Of a DNA stretch of 64,000 nt, positions 1 through 12,123 are shown piece by piece. The notes below the pieces were generated by a model that searched no databases, was not told where the DNA came from, and worked only from the letters and a program-made list of their open reading frames with translations. Positions within the stretch are counted from its first letter, which is position 1. The number at the start of each line of letters is the position of its first letter. A program made the position numbers and the translations under genes. This DNA comes from Gyromitra esculenta (lineage: Eukaryota > Ascomycota > Pezizomycetes > Pezizales > Discinaceae), in NCBI GenBank assembly GCA_038503075.1, contig JBCAML010000007.1, positions 2,108,001-2,172,000 on the forward strand. The letters are read 5' to 3'.

Positions 1-3000
1 TCCACACCTAGAGACTCTTCTTGAGAAAGCGCCCGTTCAAACAACTCCAGCGCCTCGTCATATTTCCCTTGCTTAACAAAGACAGACGCCATATTTTGAA
101 CGATGATTAGCGTAGAATGATGGTCATTACCCAAGGTCTTTTCTCTCTCGGAGAGTGCTTGCTTATACCACTCGAGAGCATCGTCGTACTTTCCCTGCGC
201 GTTGAGCACTGAGGCTATATTGTGAGCTGTGGACACCGCGTTCGGATTATCCTTGTCGCCTAGGGCCTTCTCAAACCCGACAAGCGCCCGTTTATACCAC
301 TCGAGCGCATCATCGTACTTTCCCTGATTATCCAGTACCAATCCCATGCTGTTGACGACGCCCATCGTTTTCGTATGACCTTCGCCCAAGGCTTTTTCAA
401 ATCCAGTTAGTGCCCATTGGGAGAGCCCTTCGGCTTCGACTAACTTCCAATGATTGAAGAGCACTCTCTGCAATACTTTGACTTCTTCGAGGTGGTCTAG
501 GTCTGTTTTAATGGGTCCTAGATACTGATTGCGGCAAATATGATTGAAGCATGCCAAGATATGGGACATGAGTTTTCTCTCTAGCGCCAAGTGGGGGGTG
601 TTTTGGTGGCCGCTGTCACATGAAATAGCAGTAGAAGTCAGGGAAATTACGCTCAGTGCTCTCATCTCTTTTTCATTAATATCTAGTCTCTCATGAGACC
701 ACCTATGGACCATTGAGTGGATCCAAAAACTATCGCCTAGGTTTTTGCGCTTAGCTAGCGAGAGAGCAAAGATCTCTCGGATGGCATGATTCAAAGACTC
801 TAGATTGTTTTGTCAGAACCGTTGCTGTGTGTAGTTTGGGGTGCAGCTTGCCTATTCCGAACTTTTCCCTAATGGTTTGCATTGGGAAAAGCCCTTCCCA
901 AATATCTTCGTTGTCCAAAAAACCACACAAAATCAGCAACTCCTGAGCAGCATGCCCGAGAGCATTGAAGGAGATTTCCCAGGTGGTGAATACCGTATCC
1001 TCTCTGTATCCCCAAACCGCCGTTGGCGGTTTCTTGGCTGCGATTTTCGCAAACTCAGCATCGAACCGTGGTAGGTATTCACTATAGGGTATTTGCATTG
1101 CGCTGATAAATGCCCCGGCCTGATCAAGAGCGAGCGGAAGCCCGTCAACTCTTTCTACTATAGCTATAGCGTCACTCCGCTCTATATATGTACAACAAGG
1201 GATCAGCCAGTTCCAACAATCGCAGCGATGGCTCACAACCCACCTCTATCAAAATCTTCAATATCCGTATGCGCGCTTTTCCGGATTATCTCCAACCCAT
1301 CCTCTTGTCCGACCCTTGTTACTTCAACACCTCTCCCGAGGCGCCGAGTATCCCTTGCTCTAGTTGTGATAATAACACTTCCTGATGAGTTTGTGGGCAG
1401 AAAGCTTCGCGTATCCACATTCTCTAGATCGTCATAATTGTCGATAATTAATAGCCATTGCTGATTCTCTTCAGCCGTAAGCCACGCTTTGACTGCGTCG
1501 ATGATAATTTGAATTTGTCCCATATCCCGGGGTATAGTAAGCTGCCCTTTCTCATTCACCGTGTCCGCAGGTAACCCTAATGCAGTTGCTATCCAAGGGT
1601 AGTCTGGCTTTTGTCCGGTATGGACCCGAATCCGAGAATGGTGCGCAATCAACTCCTGGGCAATCTCAAGAAATCCCTGGGAAAGGGTTTCGGTGGTTTT
1701 AGCGTTAACCCACCAGACTGAGGTGTAGTCCTTCTCATGGAGATAGGCGTATTGGGTTGCGAGTTGGGTCTTTCCCATTCCGCCGAGGCCATGGAGAACG
1801 GCAATCCTCATATGGGAAAGGTTCGAATCGTCTTTCAATATTTCATGCATCTTTAGCAATTCGATATTTCTGCCAGTGAAGTTGTGGTTCTTTGCGAAAG
1901 GTAGTTTCATAGGTATGAGATATGATATTTTCTGCGCTTTTCCAATAGCTAGAAAGAATACATTTATAAACGCTCTGCAAATCCAGCACTTGAGATATTT
2001 GGACTACGAACCCTTGACGGCGTCTTCTATCTGCCAATTTTCATTGATCTTCGCCTGTGCTTGTTTGAGCATGATACGCAGCGTTCCACTGACCCTTTCA
2101 AATCCTTCATCTTCTGCACTCCTATATCTTACCATATTGCGATGATCGGAATTGATGGCCATTACGCCTGTATCTGATAGCCCGAGATAAGCCGAGTATT
2201 TTGGCACAATCTGATACATGGGTTAGTTAATCCCTGGGGAAATTTTAAAAAGCTTTCAGTGGGTAGCGCCGCTCTCGAGAAACGTACCACGACAGGGGTA
2301 CCAGCAATCACGGTAGGATATCTCTCATAGAAATAGGTAGTGTGGAAATAGCTACTGATTGGTAGGAACATTGTCTGTTGGTTCTCAAGCCATTCTGAGT
2401 TTTGCTTGAGATGCGCAAGTATTTCTGGATTCGTATATTGGGCAAGGGACACAATATTCAAGGCCAGGCTGGCCCATGAAGCTCCCTCACTACCCCGGTG
2501 CGGTGTACCCATGAAGAGAATGCCGTACGTAGAAAGCTTAATAGCTCTCTGGGACTCTCTATGGTTGATATTACGACTATTCGACAAGTTGAGAAGCTGA
2601 AGTTCGTTAGCCAATTTCTAGTATGAAGGGTATAAACACCCACGCTCTTCACGATAATACCACCGAGGCTATGTGCGACAAATATAATCGGTCGTTTGCT
2701 AGTCTACTTGTAGTTAGCGTTACACGCTTTTTTTTTTCGCATAGCTTCCATCCTAACCTCTGTCAAATCTCTCCTCATAGTCAAAGTCTCAAGAAAGTCT
2801 TCTGCATGACCAAGCAGATGTTCACTGCTCAAGGGAGAAGAACCGTGGGTTCTTGCGTCATAGCCGTAAGAAAGTACCCGTATCCTTGGGATCACCTTGG
2901 GCAAAAGAGCAGTGAGCCAACAGATTTCGTTATCAGCGGTAAATGTACGCTCTCGATGCCCATTTAAGCCATGTACGGCAACGATACTGCGCAGAAGAGC

Positions 3001-3265
3001 TTATTAGAACATAGACATTTCCCCATCAGTGGACCACGACATACTCCACCTCAGCATCATCGCCACCATCATACAACGTTTTCAACCCAAACTCGGCTCT
3101 CTCGATATCTGCTTTTTTAGGCGCGGGCGCCTTTTTAGAATTAGTCAAACTCGTTGACTTTGATTCTCTAGCAGCTCCAAGTTCTTTGTTGTATCTTTCG
3201 TCGACCTGATAGATCCGGTGTAGTTCGCGATCAGTATAAAGCGCTACGAACGGAGTTAGAATCAA
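1..3265 (-). CDS. NLR-like STAND protein: alpha/beta-hydrolase, NB-ARC, TPR (C-terminus cut by window edge)
   Basis: Fungal NOD-like receptor architecture, expected to be a cytosolic nonself or stress sensor. Eight exons join in frame: 3265-3045, 2986-2758, 2703-2644, 2596-2288, 2210-2012, 1948-1244, 1181-852 and 799-1. The N-terminal domain is a DUF676/SesB-like lipase fold, with HGLNGH, the nucleophile elbow AHSLGG, GTPHRGS and a likely catalytic His in SDHRN. NB-ARC follows, with P-loop GLGGMGKTQLA, Walker B LLIIDNYDD, the VIITTR motif and GLPLALDQAG. The last exon encodes kinesin-light-chain-type TPRs with repeated GKYDDALEWYK units and runs off the left edge. The intron at 851-800 has a GC donor. 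The start at 3265 is uncertain: an open frame at 3444-3262 with a possible donor could supply an earlier exon. No frame break or missing key motif was seen, so the gene looks functional. Domain order is solid; effector activity is inferred from the family. Confidence 0.85.
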
Positions 3266-4033
3266 CTATACCTGATCGGAATCCTCTTTACTACTACCAA
3301 AACAGGATATCTTGATTGCAGCTTTTCCAAAACACCCCTTCCTAGGTTCCCTGGCCTGGATTCAAAGTAAGCGGGTGGTTGATTTGGTGCTACTCGAAAC
3401 CCAAGATACACAGACCTGCCTTGACCCATGCTTACTGCTTCCACAACAGGTCATTTCGTTTGTAAACTTCCCGGATGGTAATATAGATGACGGATATTGA
3501 GCGATAAGTTGATAAGGGGCTTGCTGGGGAAACGGTGCTACGCAAGTTCAAGCGCTTCCGCTATTGTCAAAACCCTGAAAGTACTGCGCGGGAGTGGGTG
3601 AGCTTACATACCTTCCCGAAGTACATCAAACACAATAAGTCAAGGCTGGAAAATGGGAATTGTGCCTTTACGGGTTGAATCAACGCCGAGACCAGCAAAT
3701 GCCTACACCATCCGGTGAACGACAAGTGATAGCAGGGCATAAGTCGCGGGGTTTGTAATTCGGACCGCTTCTGCACCTCGCCCAAAATAAACGTACTTAT
3801 GTAAGTACTTTGCACCCAGCAGTGTTCCGGATGGTATGTGGGCTTGCAAACGCGTCCTCTGATAACGAGCCCAGGAAAATTGGCCACCCAAACAACACAT
3901 TAGGGAGCGGCCATTGGCTGTAAAGATGTTACACCAAAAGGGCTGAGTTTTGTCTTACAGAACGGGTAGGGCAGAAACTCTTGACCATGACAACGGAGGT
4001 CTGGCGTCGATCTTCAACTTTCCTAAAAATTGG

Positions 4034-4205
4034 TATACCGTATTTACTCGAAAAATTGGGTAGCGTATGCACTTCGCCACTAACCCGCGAAAGAATTTGT
4101 CAGAGATTGAGCGGCGCATCTAAGCCGATTTCGGGTCGTTTCTAAGCTAATCTAAGTTAGATCCAAGAAAGCAAGCTACTCAATTTTTCGAGTAAATACG
4201 GTATA
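4034..4205. mobile_element. MITE-like element with 30-bp terminal inverted repeats
   Basis: The left end (4034-4063, starting TATACCGTATTTACTCG) and the right end (4176-4205) are inverted copies over 30 bp with one mismatch. The whole element is 172 bp and has no coding capacity. Both ends lie in TATA, compatible with a TA target-site duplication as made by Tc1/mariner-superfamily transposases. It is therefore probably a non-autonomous mariner-type MITE. The family assignment is inferred; the inverted repeat itself is plainly visible. Confidence 0.75.
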
Positions 4206-6118
4206 TCAGTGTGCTAATAATCAGAACAGAGGGGCAGGCTTTCTCTCAGACGTCTCAGGTACAGTTTACATATAGCTCACAAGAAAAGCATTGGTTCCTA
4301 TGAGTCCTGCTGAAGAAGCAGCATCGTGGCGTGCAGGGAGTAAACTCTGCGCAGCACCGTCATGTGCGCGTTTTTTTATAACCATGACTGAAACGCCAAT
4401 CACTGCAGAGCGCACAGGAGGTTAGCAACGGTAGGTTAGATGTTGCAGCGAATGTGGTGGGGCTCCAGCAACGCAGAGGTATTAGGTGAAGTCAAGAATT
4501 CTCATTAGCTGTGGAAGAAAATACAAACGGTCTGTCTGTATAACTACTGGCAGGTGATGTTGGATCACATCGCGCTCAGTTACCGCAACTTTAGTAGCTT
4601 TGTAATTCGATAGGTATCAGATATACTCCATGATTTACGACCATGATATCGTGGAAGGCCTATTAGGGCTTTAGCAAGCGAGGCTGAAACGCTATTCGTA
4701 ATGAAAACGCCATAAGTATGAAAACTGGATCAAGGACGGATGGATCCAGGGAAGTTTTGCCTCCAACAATGTTAGTCTTGCCCACGCGTAAGATAAAAAG
4801 GTACCTTCCTGTATTCTTTGGATATCGCGACCCAGATGACGAAAGACTGCTTTTAGGTATCGAGCGCGTAAATCAACACGCCTTATTTCTTGCTATCGCA
4901 GATCACTCAGAGGCCTGGATTCTCTGTGCTATAGCGATATTGATATGTCTAAGTTCATCTAGCTGAATCAATTCTGCCAGCCCCAGTCATTTTTCTGGCT
5001 GCTTTCTCTCATACGACTAAGGGTTCCAGCCCACGGCATAAGACTACATTTAGTCCCACGGGTGCAACACGAAAGAAATTTTGGCATTAGAGGCTGGCTG
5101 ATCCATGTGATGAGTGATGGCAAACGCCACGCGGGAAAGTTTAGCGAGGGTGGATAAGATTGCATTGCGGAAATCATTCTCGAGGCCTCTCTAAAGACCA
5201 GACAATGCTGATGTAATGGCTTGGGCTCTGGGTTGTCTGAGGGTTTTCATGGGGTTTGGCTTACTCGGCAAATATGCACAACCACAGTACCGGAAAGTGG
5301 GGTGTTTTCGGTACTGTATTGTTAGAAAGTGTAGGAGTAAGCCAGGATGACTACCGTATTACCTTCAAGAACTCTGTAGCACTACCGATTTGCTCCCGCA
5401 TTCATGAGAATGATGTACGAATACCGTACCAATTTCACTCCTCTTCGCGGTGCTGTAAGTCTAAAACGGGTACACAGGGTCTTTGGGCCACCGCCTACTC
5501 GCTGACGAAAGATGTGGTATTCTATTATTCTATATTTTGGATATATACAGTGGTTCTAAAATTTACTTACTTACTCACTTATTTCTTGTAGCTCTTCCTC
5601 GCCGATGTACGATTTACCGTCACAGCTATCAATTTATTACAGAAAATTTCGACGCCCGATCAAACCGAGTGACACGTCATAATTAAAAATATGGCAGTTA
5701 TCCATTCTTTGTCTATCCGGCCAAGAGTGGGTTATATACTAGCAACTACCCCACGTCTTCGCCATCTCCAGTAAGAGTTCCGTCCACCGAGGTTTGCGCC
5801 AAAATATACAACCATTTTCGGCGCAATCGTTTTCTAGATCCTGCCATTCCCTTCAAAACCCTAACATTAGCTATTAAACGCAGACACAATGCCCAGCATT
5901 GCTAAACCTACCCCACACTCAAGGATATTTAAAGACATGTTGGATCCCAAGTCCCTATACCTTGTATTGATGAAACTGGTACCATTTTACGGAGCGAGAA
6001 GGCAGTCCAGGCGTGAGTAGTAGCATGGGTAAGAACACATATACGAAGCTATGCAGGGTATATATTTTAAATCGTCCTCAGGATTATGTATGCTTGGGAC
6101 TTCTGGGGAATAAATAAG

Positions 6119-6238
6119 TAACCCTAAGGGGGGTTTTTTTTTTTTTTGTTAAATCATTGTTTCATTGTTTTTAAAGGTACAAGAATGCCATATGCAACCG
6201 GAGTTATAGCGTGAACAAAACCCATAACCCTAAGGGGG
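6119..6238. repeat. direct repeat of a 14-bp CCCTAAGGG-containing motif
   Basis: The motif TAACCCTAAGGGGG occurs at 6119-6132 and again at 6225-6238, 106 bp apart in the same orientation. The first copy is followed by a run of Ts. The core CCCTAAGGG is almost its own reverse complement. Confidence 0.6.
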
Positions 6239-6874
6239 TCTTTGGTCCTTACATATATCACTAGGATTTGCAGCAGGCCAGCTCCAAACGACGCGATTAA
6301 TATTAGGTTCCTCAGTCATTCGAGCATCGGATTGGCCCTTCATGAGGTTAATAACCCCTCCAGAAAACCCCTTAGCGAGACTAAAGGTGTTACGAAAAGC
6401 GATTTCCTGATCTGAGAATTTACTCCAAGGAAGATGGATGGAGCGCGAAACAATCCTCCCGCAACAAATACAGGGTCGAAGGGCTGGAGAAACGAGAAGA
6501 TGCGAATAATAGGCTCCCAGCCAAAGCCCACTGGCCAACATCCTCGGATCTCACGGCAGCTGAAGAACTCGGTTCAAGATAGACTCAGAGCGACGGTGCT
6601 TAAAACCGCCAATAAACCAAAACCGATACCGCCGCTAGAGGCTGCCTATAGCTAACGGCGGTATCAACGCAAAAAACATCTTATCGCCCCAGTACTGGTG
6701 TTACCGAAACGACGTAGTAAGCTTTTAGCACTCTGTTAGGAGTTGGCTAGGAAAGGCTGCGAACAGGGTTTTTTAGTTCCGACGACATCCGATGGGCGCA
6801 CCACGGATCCCCAGAGTGGTAGTAAGAGACAACCTTGATGACATACTGAAGCGCAGTCTTGTACTCAAATGCAG

Positions 6875-6892
6875 TAGATAGATAGATAGATA
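6875..6892. repeat. (GATA)n microsatellite
   Basis: About four tandem GATA units lie in non-coding sequence. It is a simple repeat with no evidence of a function. Confidence 0.8.
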
Positions 6893-8807
6893 TATCATAC
6901 ACGCACTCAACTGCAGTCATCTTCGGGGGCAAAATATTAGATAAACCTGTCGCGCGATTATTACTACCCAGGAAGGCTAGAGGGTTTATCGCTAGGCAGA
7001 TTTTTCATCGCCCAAAGTTCAGATACATAGCGAGGTTGAATCTCGACGATTAAAAAGTCCTCAGGCATTACTGTATGCCTGGTGCCCTTTCGCGCGCAGA
7101 CACCTGTGTGCGCGCCTGTCGATTCTTAAACCTTTTTGGTCGTCTAAATGGTATTGTATGTAGTTCTCGACGCCTGCACTGCGGAATTCTAAGCCCCATC
7201 CTCAAGGTCCCAGATTCCCATTCCTTCCCATGTCTCGGCGCCACTGTAACCTGAGGAAGACCAAGAAAGGGAAAACAATACCCAGTAGTGCACGTGTTTA
7301 GCGAATATTAAGAACCCAAGACAGTGAGAAGCGCCTTTAGTATAAACCACCTCCTTCCCAGTCCGATACGGCTGCATCATCGTAAATACCAGCTAAACCA
7401 GTTTTGAGGGATTTTTTCTATCTGAACTCGTAGCGACAGCGTATCTTCATATCTGTATCCGGTACCAACTTTCTCAGCCGAGATGCAGTTTAAATAATAG
7501 CACTGACCAAGTTATAGGGCCCACGTGTGGCCTAAAGAAAAGGATCAAGAGGCGTATCTACGGAAAATTTGACGGAGAAGCCCTTTGCGAAACCGTCTCG
7601 TCCAGCAGCTGTGGCTTCTAGAAAACAAAAGCCGGGCCAACTGCTTTTATCCAATCTCCCACGTTGCGTTTCTGAGACGCTCATTTGACGACTTGGGAGT
7701 TTTTAAGACTTCGTGGCTTCCCATCGCCTCCAGACTTCGAAGAGCGAAGGCAGCCAATCACTAGCGATGGGTTTTGAGTCAATTACCTATAGCCATAGCC
7801 TCTTATTCTCAGCCTGCTGGTATTCTGAAAACTCAGTGCTCATGGAATCCGCTAATCGGTTAGATCCAACCGTCTAAAATCCCGCCAGAACGGACAGAAG
7901 CAGACAATTGTTTAGGCGGTGGGGGTCAATCAATGTCTGCGCATAACCCCTGCGCTGGAGGCATGATATTCTTGGCCGATAAGCGAGCCTATTGCCACTA
8001 GCGCACGTGCCAGAAACAGGCAGAAACATTACGTTCCCGCCCCGCAAGCCCTGCCTGTCGCAGCATCGCAATGACTGGCTGCGCGTGAGTGACGCCTATA
8101 TAGCGCTCTAGCTGTTTGGCTCTAGTGGCTGGGGGGCTCCCGCAAAAAGCTTCTTCTCAGGTTCTCCGACTTGGGAATCGTGAACCTGTTCTGTGGGATA
8201 CTGGTCTGCTCACTGATAGCGAAAATATCTGGCCCCTTACATAAAAAAGCAAGTCTTCGCAGCAAGAGAAACCCAGTCTGCGGGCTTTTCGCAGCAATTT
8301 CTTTCTCGTCTCAGAGAATTGGTATCCGCCACGACGCACACGTTGGCGTTTGTTCCTCTCCGCAAAAAGATAAACGATGGAAGATCGTGGGGCAGCTGTG
8401 TGATCCTCAGTTGCGTTAGCCCATCCTTGGGGTTGCGGTCCTTTCTTATTACGGGACACAAAAAGGAACGCGAAGGAAAAAAAAAAAAAGTGGGGGAACC
8501 AATGGCGGGCACGGGTATGCAGCCTCTCGGGCCATTGGTAAATCCGTAATTTGACGGATCAGTACCATCGTGTTCTAATCGTGGTACAAATGCCCACAGC
8601 TCGGCGGTAAACATTCGAGATGGCCAAAGTACAAGGCGGGGGAGAGATGCCAAACGTACAGCATCGTCTGTTACAGCAGCCCTGCCTTGTCCCAGGCGGT
8701 CGAGCTTCCAGGGTGCCATGGTGATTACCCATCTGGTTTCGCCTGGAGGGTATCTCTCGGTCGATGCAGAATGTGTCGCAATTGGTGATGACAGATGGTG
8801 CACCCCC

Positions 8808-8942
8808 CACGTGTCCCATTCCGGCATCTGGCCGCCAAGGCTAGTAAGCTGACTGGCCAAAGAGAAGAGAGTGTTGGCCACACGTGGGAAGAGGATAAGT
8901 GTGTTGAGCGAACCAAAGAATCGTAGGAACTGCCCACACGTG
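8808..8942. promoter_or_regulatory. cluster of three CACGTG E-boxes upstream of the MFS gene
   Basis: CACGTG occurs at 8808-8813, 8881-8886 and 8937-8942, three sites in 135 bp, two of them in the extended form CCACACGTGG or near to it. They lie 230-370 bp upstream of the MFS start at 9174. CACGTG is bound by bHLH factors in fungi (Pho4/Cbf1/SREBP types). Clustering suggests regulation of the transporter by such a factor, which is an inference. A TATA-like CTATATATAC lies near 9020-9030. Confidence 0.45.
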
Positions 8943-9173
8943 GAAAAATCATAAACCCAAAACTCCTGCGCGGAAAAAGGTCGGTGCGATCGCCCAGCTG
9001 CACCTCTGAATGTTCGCTCCCTATATATACAGACCTGCGTATTGCTTCCGACGCAGAGGAAATAATGTTCGATCCAGCACCCTTGCTCACTCCCCGCTCT
9101 GCATCCAACACAGGAGCAGCAGTCGCATCCTAGAAGAACAGGAACGAGAAGCAATCCTGCGACATCATCAGAG

Positions 9174-10932
9174 ATGGGGCTCCGGCAAGTGTGGGAGGCT
9201 TACACGCCTAAGGAAAGGAAGAACATTGTACTTTATATCGTAGGCATCATGTTCTACAAGTTCGGCCTCGAGGCCTTCAATGGGTCAATCATCACTCTCG
9301 CGACGGACCGCTTCGGGGATCAAGCATTCACAAAACTCGGTATTCTCCAGGGACTCAATCAGGCATTTCAGGTAAGGTCCCACTAAAAAAAAAATCGATA
9401 TCGTGTAATTACATCCAAAGCTAACGAGATGGCGTATTTGTAGTGCGTTGGCTCAATTCTGATCGCCCCTTTGATCAGGAGATTCCCCACTCGAGCAGTC
9501 CTCGCCGCCGGTGTTATGCTCTTTGGAATCTTGACAGCTGTTTTGTTGGTGATTGATGCTGGTACTGGAGGAAAGATCAAAAAACCTGGCGGGGAAGTCA
9601 CGTATGGCCGATGGAACCCTAACGCTCTCTTCCCGGTTTATTGCGTGAGTTTCGCGACCCCGAACAGTGCTCGAGCCGAGAATTTGAACTGAAAGATCTT
9701 TTAAGGCTTCTGGAGTCACGTATGGAATGGTCGAGCTCATTCGTCGAGTTATTCCTCGTGATATTGTTGGTGGGAACGTTAGTAAGCTGCGAAGATTGGA
9801 TGCAACTGTCCACATCTTCTACGAAGTCGCTGGAACTATTGGAGCTTTCGCCAGTACCTACTTGGTGCTGCGTTTCGGAAACAACTACTCTTTCATCGTC
9901 AGCCCAATATTCTTCACAGTCGCTTGTTGCATCTGGCAGTGCATCGGCACTCTAGGGTTTGAGAAGAGTCTGGCCTATGAGGGGGGCTACTTGGCCCAAC
10001 TCTGGCTCGGTATCTCTTACTTCGGTCTCTCTTTCTGGCGTGGTGCTACAATCATCTTTTCTGAGCGCAAGTTCATATGGCTTCCTCTTGGGTGAGTTGG
10101 CGAAACCCGTGATCCAAATAAAAAATACAGGTCTCACACAATTGACGCTGCGTATAGCTATTCACTCGCTCTTTATGGCCATCGTTATCTTGAGTCCGGC
10201 ATCGCACCGATCATTGCCAAAGAGGTTTTCGGGGTTTCAGCCTACTCCCAGATCCTGGTTGGTGGATCCAACTTTGGAGAACTTATGGGTGCTTTAGCCG
10301 TCTTCCTACTCAACGATTACGTCCCCACTCCACTCCCCTGGTTGAGACTGGACTCAATCCTTCTCCTTATCATCTGGGCCTTCCCTCACTACTACCCTCC
10401 CGCCAACAACGTCAGTTATGCCTGGGCTCTTGCTGCTGTCTTTATGCCCATCTCCTTTGGATGGGCTGCTGGCGATGTCTCGCTTGCTGCCTACATCCAA
10501 GCCTGTCTTTCCCGGCGCGAAGCTGACTCCCGTCATGTCTCTGCCCTTGGGGCTGTCATGGCCTTCCTCTATTCTACATATATTGTTCTCTACGCCATCC
10601 TCCAGCCCACCCTCGGTGCATGGGTCGACTATTCCATCAGGATCAATAAGGATGCCCACCCTGCCCTCTTCGATATCGCAGGTATTCAGTTCACCGTCAT
10701 CGCCGCCATCCTTATGGCTGCAACCTTCATCCCTAAGGGCGCCATGACCTTCAACCCGGCGCTCCTCTTTGACGAAGACCTCGGCACCGAGCTCCCCTCT
10801 GGAAAGGTTATCGATAATGACGATGACAGCTATGATCTCGATGGTTATCCCAAGAAGCGCGATTTGACGCCTCCGGAATTGAAAGTTCCTGAGAATTCTT
10901 ATCCTAGTGGTCCATGTCGAGCGTATGATTAA
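9174..10932 (+). CDS. major facilitator superfamily transporter, substrate unknown
   Basis: Four exons (9174-9371, 9444-9644, 9706-10091, 10158-10932) give 519 residues, with clean GTAAGG/GTGAGT donors and AG acceptors. The protein is strongly hydrophobic with about twelve predicted membrane spans. It starts MGLRQVWEAYTPKERKNIV and carries YKFGLEAFNGS in TM1, a paralogue-type signature I associate with uncharacterised ascomycete MFS proteins. The C-terminal tail after the last span is acidic (IDNDDDSYDLDG) and probably cytosolic. The start is the first ATG after the TATA-like element and gives a normal MFS N-terminus. A cluster of CACGTG sites lies upstream. Transport as a role is well supported by topology; the substrate cannot be read from sequence. 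Confidence 0.85.
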
Positions 10933-11367
10933 ACGTTGATGCGTAGACTTGTGTGGCTAGGCGGCCACGTACTTTTAATTTCTTTTGTCGAGGCTTTTTT
11001 TTTTTCTTTTGCCAAGAACTTGATTCTTATTGTATAGGTGGTTTTAGTGTTTCGATCTGAGGGGGGTGGGCAAGGTGCAAAAGGAGTTTGGTATGTTGGT
11101 GTTATGAAAAGCATAGGCGGCTGGCGATTCTGACTGCGATTCTGACTGACAGTATGAGTATATTTATTCATCTGTATTGTTAAATAAAAATAAAGTAGTA
11201 GGGCTCGATGCGGATGGTATCTGCACAGCGAAAAAGAATTAGTCTCTCAGAGCTTGAATCGATGATTAACGGGCCCCCTCGATATAAATAATTTTGAACC
11301 TGTTCTTCTTCTCTCCTTTATCAATAACCCTGCCAGTTGATATAAGCATCACTCGGTATCACTCGTG
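10933..11367. other. convergent 3' intergenic region
   Basis: The 3' regions of the MFS gene and of the minus-strand hypothetical gene meet here. There are T-rich tracts after the MFS stop and an AAATAAAAATAAAG stretch near 11184 that could serve polyadenylation. No gene is seen. Confidence 0.4.
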
Positions 11368-12123
11368 TCAGAAATCGTAAGGCGACCCAACATCCCTCCA
11401 GCTCTCCCTCCCGCTCAGTAGCTTGCGCTTCCTAAACCGATCAAAAAAGGCGCTAAAATTATTCACAGTGCACCGTTCCATCCAGCACTCCGCAATACAG
11501 CTCACCACCTCTTCAAACGTCTGTCCCTGCTCCTCATCAACCTCAAACACGGTCCGGGGATGCGTGAACTGAGCAGAAGAATATATGTCAAGAACCAGGC
11601 AATCACAGAACTCCCAGAGCACCTGCGCCTGCTTCGGATGCAGGGGCTGCAGATCGTCCCGGAAAAACACCATGTGGGTGGTCCGTCGTGTCTGTCGCAT
11701 GTTTCCGGACCAGTACCCGAAGAAAAAGGTGGGAAAGTCCAGATGGATGTGTCTGTTGGTTTCCGTGGGCAGGGGGACGTGGGTATAGAGGATGCAGATT
11801 CCGAAGGGTAGCAGTGCACGGATCTCGGGGACGTGGAGCGAGCAAGAGCCCAGTCGGAGAGCGGTGGTGGGGAAAGGGTAGCGGTGGAATCTGAACCTTG
11901 GGGGGTTGTGGAGGAAGTTCCGGTGTACTAGCACACCGTCTATGAACTTGGGAGCAGACATGCGTTGGTATCGATGGTGAAGGGATTGATCTGGGGATGT
12001 CGTGGGGTGGGTGTTGAGTCTCGTGAGCATCAGTGCTTGAAGTTGTAGCAGTACTTGGCATGTCGACCGTGGATGGAGGACGGAAGCACTAGAATCCTTG
12101 TCGATTCCCATTCTGCCGCACAA
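11368..12123 (-). CDS. hypothetical protein, single exon
   Basis: An uninterrupted frame of 251 codons. I do not recognise the family. The first 50 residues are low in complexity, so the true start may be the internal Met at 11964-11962 (MSAPKFIDGVLVHRNFL), giving about 198 residues. From there the protein has a mixed hydrophobic/aromatic composition (for example HLDFPTFFFGYW) and an acidic patch followed by ECWMERCTVNNFSAFFDRF near the end. No signal peptide or clear membrane span is visible. Codons look GC-biased at third positions compared with flanking DNA, which supports coding. Other frames in the region are open too, so the call is moderate. Confidence 0.5.
   Translation of the reverse strand: MCGRMGIDKDSSASVLHPRSTCQVLLQLQALMLTRLNTHPTTSPDQSLHHRYQRMSAPKFIDGVLVHRNFLHNPPRFRFHRYPFPTTALRLGSCSLHVPEIRALLPFGICILYTHVPLPTETNRHIHLDFPTFFFGYWSGNMRQTRRTTHMVFFRDDLQPLHPKQAQVLWEFCDCLVLDIYSSAQFTHPRTVFEVDEEQGQTFEEVVSCIAECWMERCTVNNFSAFFDRFRKRKLLSGRESWRDVGSPYDF

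Larger units (their letters stand above)
3266..9173. other. gene-poor intergenic region
   Basis: I see no ORF with a recognisable domain or a consistent exon chain here. It holds a MITE-like element (4034-4205), a duplicated short motif near 6.1-6.2 kb, a GATA microsatellite and, close to the next gene, an E-box cluster. A long open frame on the minus strand at 8237-9154 is discussed in the findings; it has no recognisable domain. Confidence 0.5.
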
